This document shows, piece by piece, positions 42,401 to 52,963 of a stretch of DNA of 64,000 nucleotides. Source of the stretch: Streptomyces aureoverticillatus (GTDB lineage: Bacteria > Actinomycetota > Actinomycetes > Streptomycetales > Streptomycetaceae); contig NZ_BMSY01000013.1 in assembly GCF_014649395.1 (NCBI RefSeq), positions 124,001 through 188,000 of the forward strand. Direction: 5' to 3'. The notes under the pieces are model-generated. The model was not told where the DNA came from. It made no database searches and saw nothing but the letters and a program-made list of their open reading frames with translations. The translations under genes and the position numbers were made by a program. Within the stretch, counting starts at the first letter, position 1, and each line of letters begins with the position of its first letter.

Positions 42401-44734
42401 TCATCGGCCCGGCGGCGCGTCCAACGCCTCCCAGCGCGCCCGGGCCGCCCGCGCGTCCGGTGACGTGGCGCGGCCCGCCTCGCCGTACAGGGCGAGCGCC
42501 TCGCCGTACTGCTCGCGGGCCCGGCCCGGGGCGCCGCGGTGTTCGGAGAGTTCCGCCAGGGCGTGCAGGGCGCGGGCCGTCTCGTACGCGGCCGACATCG
42601 CGCGCAGGGCGTCGAGGGCGGGTCTCAACTCGGCCTCGGCCAGGTCGGGTTCGCCGTGGGCCAAGTGGGCGCGGCCGAGCAGGACGGCCGCGCGGGCCGC
42701 GTTGTACGTGTCGTTCGCCGCGCGCAGCGTCGTGTGCGCGGCGGCCGCGTGCCGGGCCGCCTCGGCGGGGCGGCCCCGGGTGAGGGCCACATCGGCGAGG
42801 TTGAGGCGGGCCAGGCCGCCCGCGCGGACGTCGCCGACGCCGGGCAGCGCCTCCGCCGCCCGCGTGAAGTACCGGGCGGCCTCGTCGAGGCGGCCCAGGC
42901 GCTGGTGGGCGAGTCCCCGGTAGTTGAGGGTGCGGGCGTGGCCGAGCGCGTTGCCGTCGGCGCGGAACTGGCGGGCCGCGCGCTCGAACATCTCCAGGGC
43001 CCGCTCGTGGCAGCCCATGCCCAGCTCGCCGACGCCGCCGGAGGTGAGCATCCGGCACTGCGCCGCCGTGTCGCCGAGATCCTCCGCGGCGGCGAGCCCT
43101 TCCTGGTGCGCGGCCCGCCACTCCTCGTAGAACTTGCGGCGCAGGAACAGCGGCCACAGCGCGTCGGCGAGCTGCCAGCCCACCGTCGGGAAGGCGGTGC
43201 GGGCGCCGCGTATCACCGCCATCAGGTTGGGCAGTTCGCGCTCCTGCCAGTCGAGCGCCGCCTCCGGGCCCGCGCCGAAGTCCTCCGTGAGGACCGGTCC
43301 CGCGCCGTGGTCGCGGGCCATCGTGCGGTGCTGCGGGTCGACGATCCGCTCGGCCTCGGTCGCCGTGGCGAGGTAGTGGTCGGCGATCCGCCGCAGGGCC
43401 GCCGCGCGCGCCCACGGCGACTCGTCCTGCGCGGCCTTCGCCGCCGCGTGCAGCCGTACGAGGTCGTGGAAGCGGTGCCGGTCCTCGTCGGCGTCGGTGA
43501 GCAGGTTCGCGTCGTGCAGCAGGTCGAGCAGGGCGAGGGCGCGGGGAGCGTGCGGCGCGGCGGTCGCCGGTATGGGGCGGGCGGCCGTGTCGGCACGGGT
43601 GCGGGCACTCGCGCCGGGGCCCGGCCCCCGCTCCGGTTCCGCCAGCACCGCGACGGCCACCGCGTCCCCGAACTCCGTGCCCGGGTGCAGTCCGAGGAGG
43701 CGGTAGAGGCGGGCCGCGTCCGGTGGGAGTTCCTGGTACGTCAGGTCAAGGGCCGCGCGCACGTTGTGGTCGCCGTCGATCGCCAGTTCCTCCAGCCGGT
43801 CGTGCTCCTCGGTGAGGGCCCGGACCATGGTGGTGATCCCGCGCCGCGGCCGGGCGGCGAGGCGGGCCCCGGCCACCCGCACCGCGAGCGGCAGCCCGGC
43901 GCACAACTCGACCAGGGCGCGGGCCTGTTCGGGCTGGTCGGCCACGCGGTCGTCGGAGAGGGTCGCGGCAAGCAGCTCCACGGCCTCGTCCACGCCGAGC
44001 GGCTCCAGCTGCACCGAGTGGCAGCCGTCGACGGTCAGGCCGGGCATCCGCCAGCGGCTGGTCACGGCGGTGACGCTGCGGCCGCCCGGCAGCAGCGGCC
44101 GCACCTGCGCGGCGGACGCCGCGTCGTCGAGCAGCACCACCAGGCGCAGGCCCGCCGTCAACGAGCGGTACAGTCCCGCCTGTTCGGCGAGCCCCGTCGG
44201 GACCTGCGCGGCCGGGACGCCGAGCGCGCGCAGGAACCGGCCGATGACCTCGCCGGGGTCGGCGGGACCGGTCGGCGACTGGGCGCCCAGGTCCGCGTAG
44301 AGCTGGCCGTCGGGGAAGTGCGGGCGCAGCGCGTGCAACCAGGCGAGGGTGAGTGCCGTCTTGCCGACGCCGCCGAGGCCGCTGACCGCGACGAGGGTGT
44401 GGCTGCCCGGACCGGCCCGCAGTCGTCGGCTTTCGAGCAGGTCGAGCTCGGCCGTGCGGTCGGTGATGCGGGCGGCGGGCGGCAACTGCCATGGCGGGTG
44501 GGGTGGTTGTGGGGCGGTCGGCGGCGACTGGATGTGGATGCCGCCGTACACGGTCTGGGCCTGCACCGCCGGACCGTGCACCGTCCCACTCAGCTCGTTG
44601 CGGCCGCCCGGCTCGCGCGGCTCGCAGTGGCCACCTGGCTCGCGCGGCTCGTCGCGGCCACCGCGTTCCCGTGGCTCGTCGTGGCCGCCCCGCTCCCGCG
44701 GCTCGTCGTGGCCGCCCTCCTCCTGCCCCGGCAC
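42401..44734 (-). CDS. STAND (NB-ARC/TPR) ATPase without DNA-binding domain
   Basis: 777 aa from the GTG at 44734, which has GGAGGGGG seven bases upstream (an earlier GTG at 44767 is possible). The first 46 residues are four copies of a GGHDEPRER-like nonapeptide. Then come a segment of the form TVHGPAVQAQTVYGGIHI, the P-loop GLGGVGKT (119-126), VVLLDDAASAAQVRPLLPGG, ELCAGLPLAVRVAGARLA, and C-terminal TPR-like repeats. STAND proteins act as ATP-driven switches in signalling or defence. It is related to the ATPase-TPR part of the SARP at 36911-40201 but lacks the regulator domain. Confidence 0.85.
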   Translation of the reverse strand: MPGQEEGGHDEPRERGGHDEPRERGGRDEPREPGGHCEPREPGGRNELSGTVHGPAVQAQTVYGGIHIQSPPTAPQPPHPPWQLPPAARITDRTAELDLLESRRLRAGPGSHTLVAVSGLGGVGKTALTLAWLHALRPHFPDGQLYADLGAQSPTGPADPGEVIGRFLRALGVPAAQVPTGLAEQAGLYRSLTAGLRLVVLLDDAASAAQVRPLLPGGRSVTAVTSRWRMPGLTVDGCHSVQLEPLGVDEAVELLAATLSDDRVADQPEQARALVELCAGLPLAVRVAGARLAARPRRGITTMVRALTEEHDRLEELAIDGDHNVRAALDLTYQELPPDAARLYRLLGLHPGTEFGDAVAVAVLAEPERGPGPGASARTRADTAARPIPATAAPHAPRALALLDLLHDANLLTDADEDRHRFHDLVRLHAAAKAAQDESPWARAAALRRIADHYLATATEAERIVDPQHRTMARDHGAGPVLTEDFGAGPEAALDWQERELPNLMAVIRGARTAFPTVGWQLADALWPLFLRRKFYEEWRAAHQEGLAAAEDLGDTAAQCRMLTSGGVGELGMGCHERALEMFERAARQFRADGNALGHARTLNYRGLAHQRLGRLDEAARYFTRAAEALPGVGDVRAGGLARLNLADVALTRGRPAEAARHAAAAHTTLRAANDTYNAARAAVLLGRAHLAHGEPDLAEAELRPALDALRAMSAAYETARALHALAELSEHRGAPGRAREQYGEALALYGEAGRATSPDARAARARWEALDAPPGR

Positions 44735-44899
44735 CGAGCACCCCCTCCGCCCGCGGGCCGGCCCCACGCGAACCGCCCCCTGTCAGGCCATCCTTTCCGT
44801 ACGCGCGTGCGGTATCCGCGGTGAGAGGAAGGCCACGGCGGGACGGCCGAAAGGCGCCTGCCCTACAGGGGGTTGACGCTTGCCGGTGCGGGGCGGCCC

Positions 44900-46165
44900 T
44901 CAGTCGGTGCGGAAGGGGACGGTCAGCCAAGGGCTGTCCGGATCCGTCGTCAACGCCCGGTGCGCCCGCAGCACCGACGTGTACCAGGTCCCGAACTCCT
45001 CCTCGTCGAAGTGCAGACAGCGGCCCAGGACATAGCCCGCGGAGAACTCTTCCCAGGACGTGTACGCCGACTGCGCCTCGTGCGCGGCACGTTCGAGGGC
45101 GGCGACCAGCTCGGCGTGCGTCGCGTAGCGGGCGCCGCGGCCCCAGCGGGCCATCTTCGAGGCGCGGCCGAGGTCCCAGGCCGCGACGGTGCCGACGTGG
45201 CCGTCGGGCGGAAGCAGGCCGTCGGCGCGGAACCGGGCCTCGTAGCGCAGGACCTTGCCGACGAGATCGCGCAGCGCGGCGACGAACTGGTCGAGCTCCG
45301 GGTCGTCGCCCGGGCGGTGCGGGGTCCCGGGTCCGCCGGTCTCCACCACGCGGTTGCGCAGCGTCACCTCGACGCACCGGCGCCACAGCTCCGGGTCCAC
45401 GGGCGTGCCCTGCTCGGCGGCGACCGCGGTACGCGCGCCGAGCACGAAGTCCCAGTACCAGGGGCTGACTTCACGATTGAGGAGCCGCTCCTGCACCCCC
45501 AGCCACTCCTCGCGGTCCCGCACGCCCCACCACTCCTCCAGACGGGCCACCTCGTTGCTGTAGCCCGAGCCGTGCCAGTCGAGGGTGTTCCAGGCGTCGC
45601 CGTTGGCGAAGCACAGGTGGGCGCCGCAGGCCAGGCCGTGCAGCACCGGACCGTCCGGCGCGCCGGTGCGGCGGGTGTCGACGCGGTCGTCGACGCGCCC
45701 CGCGCGGTGGTGCTCGTCGTGCAGGTCGGCCCAGACCTCCCGCTCCTCGGCCGTGGTGAGGTAGTACTGCTCGCACGGTGTCTGGGTGTTGACCACCATC
45801 ACGTCGATGTCGTCGGGCCACTCGCGCGCCAACGTGCCCAGCGTGACGTACTCGTACACGACGTCCGGATGCGGGCGCGGCAGGAAGCCGGACGTGTACA
45901 CCTGCGCCACCCTGCGGCCGTCCGGGACCTCGATGCTGAACAGGGGCGGGGCGTCCGGCGCCGCGGCGAAGTCGGTGAGCAGTACCGGGCGGTAGAGGCC
46001 CTCCACGGCGAGGGCCCGCAGATAGCCGTAGCCGTCGTCCGCCTCGACCAGCTCGTACAGGTGCTCCTCCAGGTCGGCGGGCGCCTGCCAGCGGGTGCCG
46101 TCCTGCGGCGCCGGGACGACCGGGAACACGTCGTCGTGGTACTCGTCTTCGGCTGCCGCGTGCAT
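44900..46165 (-). CDS. DUF1266 domain protein with SseB-like N-terminal region
   Basis: 421 aa, ATG start. Residues 30-130 (YRPVLLTDFAAAPDAPPLFSIEVPDG) resemble SseB-type domains; residues 195-421 have the DUF1266 pattern, with RLEEWWGVRDREEW, VAAWDLGRASKMARWG and a final YTSWEEFSAGYVLGR. DUF1266 proteins are common near conflict and secretion genes in Streptomyces, with unknown function. Soluble and acidic. It sits alone between a STAND ATPase and a P450. Confidence 0.82.
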   Translation of the reverse strand: MHAAAEDEYHDDVFPVVPAPQDGTRWQAPADLEEHLYELVEADDGYGYLRALAVEGLYRPVLLTDFAAAPDAPPLFSIEVPDGRRVAQVYTSGFLPRPHPDVVYEYVTLGTLAREWPDDIDVMVVNTQTPCEQYYLTTAEEREVWADLHDEHHRAGRVDDRVDTRRTGAPDGPVLHGLACGAHLCFANGDAWNTLDWHGSGYSNEVARLEEWWGVRDREEWLGVQERLLNREVSPWYWDFVLGARTAVAAEQGTPVDPELWRRCVEVTLRNRVVETGGPGTPHRPGDDPELDQFVAALRDLVGKVLRYEARFRADGLLPPDGHVGTVAAWDLGRASKMARWGRGARYATHAELVAALERAAHEAQSAYTSWEEFSAGYVLGRCLHFDEEEFGTWYTSVLRAHRALTTDPDSPWLTVPFRTD

Positions 46166-46247
46166 GGCCCCGCTTCTCGCTTCCGTGTTCGGGATGATCT
46201 TTCCCGAACCGTATCCGACGCGGTCGCGGGCCCGCCGGGGACGGCGC

Positions 46248-47600
46248 TCAGTCCACCACCCGCAGGGGCAGCGTCTTCAGGCCGTTGATGAAGTGGGAGA
46301 CCAGTCGCCGCGGGGGCGCGGCCAGGTGCAGAACGGGCGTCGCGTCCAGCAACTCCTCGTAGAAGACCGTGAGTTGCAGCCGGGCGAAGTGCGCGCCGAG
46401 GCACACGTGCGGGCCGCCGCCGAACGACACGTGCGGGTTCGGATCGCGGGTCAGGTCGAGGCGGCCGGGGTCGGCGAACACCCGCTCGTCGCGGTTGGCC
46501 GCGGCGTGGAAGACCACCACCTTGTCGCCGCGCCGGATCCGCTGCCCCGCCAGCTCGGTGTCCCGGGCCGCCGTGCGCCGGAAGCTCAGCACCGGCGGAT
46601 GCCAGCGCAACAGCTCCTCCACCGCCACGGCCACCGGAGCCGTCCCCTGTCGCAGCCCGCGCAGCTCACCGGGGTGCCCGGCCAGGGCGAGCACCCCGCC
46701 GGGCGCCGCGCTGCGCACGGTGTCGTTGCCCGCGACCGTCAGCAGGAAGAAGAACATCTCCAGCTCGGCGGTGCTCAGTTCGGGCGTGGTGGCGAGCGCG
46801 GTGAGGACGTCGTCGCCCGGGTGGCGCCGCTTGTGCGCGGCCAGGTCGGCGGCGTACGCGAACATGTCCGCCAGCATCGCCGGGGACCGCGGATTCACCG
46901 GCCGCCCGTCGGCGCCGAGCACCGGCTCGCCCGCCTCGTCCGGGTCCTGGTAGCCGATCACCCGCTGCGTCCAGTGCAGCAGCAGGCCGCGGTCGCTCTT
47001 CGGTACGCCGAGCAGATCCGCGAGATTCAGGAGCGCGTAGTCGTCGGTGACCGCGGCGACGAGGTCGCAGGTGCCGTCCCCGGCGCGCGCCTCGTCGACC
47101 GCCCGGGCCAGCAGCGCCCGGGCGCGCTCGCGCGCCACCGCCTCGAAGCGGGCGACGCGGCGCGGCGTGAACGCACGGCTCACCAGGGTGCGGAGCCTGC
47201 CGTGCCGTGTGGGGTCTCCCCTGCTCGAACGGAGTTGAGAGCTTGGGGAAGGGTCCTGATTGAGCATCATGCGGCGGATGAACGGCAGGTCGCCCGGGTC
47301 GGGGTCACGGATCTGGGTGGCGCCGAGGTACGAGGAGTACGTCTCCGTGTCCTTGAGGACGGCGGTCACGTCCGCGTGCCGGGTGACCGCCCAGAACCCG
47401 GGGCCGGCGGGCCAGCCGAGCACCGGTGGCTCCTCCTGCCGGGCGACGGGGTGGTGGTCGCGCAGGGTGCGGTAGCGGTCGTACGGGACGTCTTCGGCGT
47501 ACAGACGGGGGTCGAAGACGTCGGGGACGCCCGGGGCGTCGGGGACGCCGGGGACGCCGGGGACGCCGGGGACGCCGGGGACGCCGGGCGGTGCGGTCAC
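46248..47600 (-). CDS. Cytochrome P450 with an element-encoded 13-residue insertion
   Basis: 450 aa from a GTG overlapping the hydrolase stop. Hallmarks: I-helix LLTVAGNDTVRSAA, ExxR motif EELLRW, and heme ligand Cys in FGGGPHVCLGAHFARLQL. The N terminus has five GVP repeats from a 9-base tandem repeat. The conserved motif before helix C should read about NQDPTRHGRLR but is NQDPSPSSQLRSSRGDPTRH; the extra 13 codons (47217-47255) coincide with a palindromic element flanked by GACCC repeats. The insertion lies near the heme-propionate-binding region, so activity may be altered. Substrate unknown. Confidence 0.9.
   Translation of the reverse strand: MTAPPGVPGVPGVPGVPGVPDAPGVPDVFDPRLYAEDVPYDRYRTLRDHHPVARQEEPPVLGWPAGPGFWAVTRHADVTAVLKDTETYSSYLGATQIRDPDPGDLPFIRRMMLNQDPSPSSQLRSSRGDPTRHGRLRTLVSRAFTPRRVARFEAVARERARALLARAVDEARAGDGTCDLVAAVTDDYALLNLADLLGVPKSDRGLLLHWTQRVIGYQDPDEAGEPVLGADGRPVNPRSPAMLADMFAYAADLAAHKRRHPGDDVLTALATTPELSTAELEMFFFLLTVAGNDTVRSAAPGGVLALAGHPGELRGLRQGTAPVAVAVEELLRWHPPVLSFRRTAARDTELAGQRIRRGDKVVVFHAAANRDERVFADPGRLDLTRDPNPHVSFGGGPHVCLGAHFARLQLTVFYEELLDATPVLHLAAPPRRLVSHFINGLKTLPLRVVD
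47211..47250 (-). repeat. Short palindromic element, copy C (in frame inside the P450 gene)
   Basis: On the minus strand it begins TTCCCCAAGCTCTCAACTCC, has the loop GTTC, and ends GAGCAGGGGAGACCCC. GACCC direct repeats flank it, like a target-site duplication. It aligns with copies A and B. Confidence 0.8.
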
Positions 47601-48415
47601 GGTGCTGCTTCGGCCGGGGGCTGTCCGTCCGCCGGGTCCGCCGTACCCTCGTCCGCCCGCAGGAAGTCCTCCACCGCGCGGATCAGGTCCAGCGGGGCCT
47701 CGTCCGCCGCGTAGTGGCCCGCGCCGGGCAGCTCCACCAGCTCGCCGCGCGCGAACCACGTCAGCCACGTCTCCCGCATCAGGCCCGCCGACAGGGCGGG
47801 GTCGAGCGCGCCGACGACGGCGAGCGCGGGCACCTGGCAGCCCGCCACCCGGGTGTGGAAGTCGTCCTTCGCCCAGGAGTCGAGCCAGGCGCGGAACGCC
47901 TTGGCGTCGCTGCACGCGAACGACCGCGCGACCATGCGGTCGAGCCACGCGGCGGGACGTGCCCCGCCCGTCGTCATGTCGACGATCGTGCGCCGGTTGT
48001 CCGCCAGGTGCGCGGCGGACGCGAACAGCTCCCACTGCTCGGGCGGCAGCGGGAGGCCGCACGCCGGCACCGGCGAGACGCCCACGAGCCGCCGCACCCG
48101 GTGCGGCGCGAGCGCCACGACGCGCTGCGCCACGCTGCCGCCCATCGAGTGCCCGACGAGCGAGAACCGCTCCCAGCCGAGCCGGTCGGCCAGGTCCAGG
48201 AGGTCGGCGGCGCCTTCGGCGGTGGTGTACGAGCCGACGGCGCCCTTGGCCTCGCCGTACCCGCGCAGGTCCACCAGGGCGTATTGGAAGGCGTCCGGGT
48301 CGAGGTCGGCGCGCACCGGCGCGTACGCCGAGCGGTCCGCGAACCAGCCGTGCACGGCGATGACTTTGTGCGGGCCGTCGCCGAGCAGCTCATGGGGAAG
48401 GATGAAGGCGGTCAC
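47597..48415 (-). CDS. Alpha/beta-hydrolase
   Basis: 272 aa from the GTG at 48415 (48424 is an alternative). The core has VIAVHGWFADRSAY, LVDLRGYGEA, the nucleophile elbow LVGHSMGGSVAQ, VVGALDPALS with the acid, and the catalytic His in PGAGHYAADEAP. It is a soluble esterase or similar enzyme. Its stop overlaps the P450 start (GTGA), so the two are cotranslated and may act on the same small molecule. Confidence 0.88.
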   Translation of the reverse strand: MTAFILPHELLGDGPHKVIAVHGWFADRSAYAPVRADLDPDAFQYALVDLRGYGEAKGAVGSYTTAEGAADLLDLADRLGWERFSLVGHSMGGSVAQRVVALAPHRVRRLVGVSPVPACGLPLPPEQWELFASAAHLADNRRTIVDMTTGGARPAAWLDRMVARSFACSDAKAFRAWLDSWAKDDFHTRVAGCQVPALAVVGALDPALSAGLMRETWLTWFARGELVELPGAGHYAADEAPLDLIRAVEDFLRADEGTADPADGQPPAEAAP

Positions 48416-48555
48416 GACAGCCACGATGGCCGCGGGGTGAGGGGTCGCGCAAGGGTGCGGGGCCCGTGGGCGGGGTGCGAAGGGGGAAACCCCCGTGAGC
48501 GGGGGAAGTTGAGCGACCGGCTGCGGGCGGTGGCCATGGATGGTCACAATGTGGC

Positions 48556-51153
<2,598 letters not shown>

Positions 51154-51250
51154 GCGCCCCCACCACGCTCCACCCCGGCACCGAGAACACACGCACCGCA
51201 CCGAGAACACCACGCACAGCACCGACGTGATCCACCTGGAGAGGACCAGC

Positions 51251-51970
51251 GTGAGCCGAACCAACAGCACCGGCGACACCAGCGTGATCGCCGACAACAT
51301 TCCCGGCGGCGCCATGGCGAGCCGCCCCGTGCACTTCATCTGGATGCTCGACTGCTCGGGCTCCATGAGCGTGAACGGCAAGATCGGACAGCTCAACTTC
51401 GCCATCCGCGAGGCCATCCCGGAGATGCAGCAGGCCGCCGACGCCAACCCCGCCGCCTCGCTGCTCGTGCGGGCCATCTCGTTCGCGAGCGGCGCGAGCT
51501 GGCACGTCGGCGAGCCCACGCCGGTGGACAGCTTCTCCTGGGAGGACGTGCACACGTACGGCGGCACGGACATGGGCGCCGCCTTCAAGCTCGCCGCCGG
51601 GGCCCTGGAGACCCCGCCGATGCCCCAGCGCGCGCTGCCCCCGGTGCTCGCGCTCGCCTCCGACGGCCAGCCCACCGACGACTGGCGCGCGGGCCTGCGC
51701 GCCATCGACAGCACGCCGTGGGGCAAGCGCGCCGTGCGCGTCGCCGTCGCCATCGGGGACGACGCGGACAAGAGCATGCTCAAGGAGTTCCTCGCCAACC
51801 CCGAACTGGAGCCGCTGCAGGCCAAGAACCCGCGGCAGCTCGCCGCCGCCATCCGCTGGATGTCCACGGCCGTGGTGAAGGACGCCTCGACCCCCAAGGT
51901 CGAGGACGCCAAGCCCGCCGCGCCGGTGGGTCCGCCGCTGACCAAGGACGGAGACGACGAGATCTGGTGA
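51251..51970 (+). CDS. von Willebrand factor A domain protein, TerY-like
   Basis: 239 aa from the GTG at 51251 with GGAGAGG eight bases upstream (an earlier GTG at 51227 lacks one). The MIDAS metal site is complete: DCSGS (34-38), Thr105 in GGTDMG and Asp137 in ASDGQPTDD. It is a single vWA domain of TerY type followed by a short Lys/Pro tail. In the TerY-P triad the vWA protein works with a PP2C phosphatase and a kinase, exactly the two genes that follow. The leader 51154-51250 holds two 13-base copies of GCACCGAGAACAC. Confidence 0.88.
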   Translation: MSRTNSTGDTSVIADNIPGGAMASRPVHFIWMLDCSGSMSVNGKIGQLNFAIREAIPEMQQAADANPAASLLVRAISFASGASWHVGEPTPVDSFSWEDVHTYGGTDMGAAFKLAAGALETPPMPQRALPPVLALASDGQPTDDWRAGLRAIDSTPWGKRAVRVAVAIGDDADKSMLKEFLANPELEPLQAKNPRQLAAAIRWMSTAVVKDASTPKVEDAKPAAPVGPPLTKDGDDEIW

Positions 51971-52944
51971 CCGCGGTCCGCGAGACGCCCACTCCGACGG
52001 GCGACTGGGAACTGCTGCACGGCGCCGTCAAGGGCGTCGCCAAGCGGTACAGCCAGGACTGGTGCGCCGCCAGGCCGACGGCGGGCGGGCGCGCCGTCGT
52101 CCTCGCCGCCGCCGACGGCCACGGCTCGGCCGCGCACTTCCGCAGCGACCTGGGCGCGCGCTGGGCCGTCGAGGAGTTCACGGCGTGCGCGGAGGTGTTC
52201 GCGCACGAGGCGGTGCGGGTCGGCGGCGACGCGGCGAGCTGGCCCGGACTGCGCGCCGAGGCCCGCCTGCTGCCGCAGGCCGTCGGGCACCGCTGGCACC
52301 GGCGGGCCCTGCTGCACGACGCCAACACGCCCGCGCACGGCGCCTCACCGGCCCGCCGCGCCGCGGCCCGCGCCCGCTTCGCCGAGGAGGGGGCCCGGGG
52401 CACCTGGGATCTCTCCGCTTACGGCAGCACGCTGCTCGGCGCCGTCCTGACCCGGCAGATGCTGCTCTGCTGGCAGTTGGGCGACGGCGACATAGTCCTC
52501 ATCGACGACGGCGGCGTACCGCGCACACCGCTGTCCACGGGCCCCGACATGGGCGACGAGACCGACTCGCTGTGCGAGCCGGAGCCCTGGCGCAAGACCC
52601 GCACCTACTGGCAGCCCATCACCGGCGGCCCGCCGCCGACCGTGCTGCTGTCCACCGACGGCCTCTCGAAGAGCTTCGCCGACCACCAGGGCTTCCTGGA
52701 CTTCGCCACCGGCGTGCGCGCCCGCGCCGCCGAGCAGGGCGTGGCCGCCGTACAGGAACACCTGGCGGACTGGCTGGCGCGGGCGGCGAAGTACTCGGGG
52801 GACGACACCACACTCGTGGCGGCCTTCGCGGCCGCACCCGCCACAGAGCAGGACGACGCGCCCGCGACAGGGCAGGACGGCGCGCCCGCGAGAGAACAGG
52901 ACGGCGCGCCCGGAGCAGCGCAGGAAGGAACGACATCGGCATGA
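51967..52944 (+). CDS. PP2C-family serine/threonine phosphatase
   Basis: 325 aa; the GTG start overlaps the vWA stop (GTGA). Metal-binding motifs of PP2C are visible: AAADGHGSA with Asp50, LLCWQLGDGDIVLI, LLSTDGLSKS and SGDDTTLVAA. It should dephosphorylate Ser or Thr on proteins in the cytoplasm, opposing the kinase encoded next. The last 40 residues repeat a Gln-Asp-Gly-Ala-Pro theme from a tandem DNA repeat and are likely disordered. Confidence 0.88.
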   Translation: MTAVRETPTPTGDWELLHGAVKGVAKRYSQDWCAARPTAGGRAVVLAAADGHGSAAHFRSDLGARWAVEEFTACAEVFAHEAVRVGGDAASWPGLRAEARLLPQAVGHRWHRRALLHDANTPAHGASPARRAAARARFAEEGARGTWDLSAYGSTLLGAVLTRQMLLCWQLGDGDIVLIDDGGVPRTPLSTGPDMGDETDSLCEPEPWRKTRTYWQPITGGPPPTVLLSTDGLSKSFADHQGFLDFATGVRARAAEQGVAAVQEHLADWLARAAKYSGDDTTLVAAFAAAPATEQDDAPATGQDGAPAREQDGAPGAAQEGTTSA

Positions 52945-52963
52945 GGGAAGGAACGGGGACCGC

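Noticed and set aside
42539..44824. A 761-codon open frame on the plus strand
   Set aside because: It is antisense to the STAND ATPase, which has P-loop and TPR motifs. The plus-strand translation is Arg/Gly/Gln-rich without any domain, as expected from GC-rich shadow frames.
47517..47588. Regular short repeats that could suggest a CRISPR array
   Set aside because: The unit is nine bases with no spacers and is translated as GVP repeats at the P450 N terminus.
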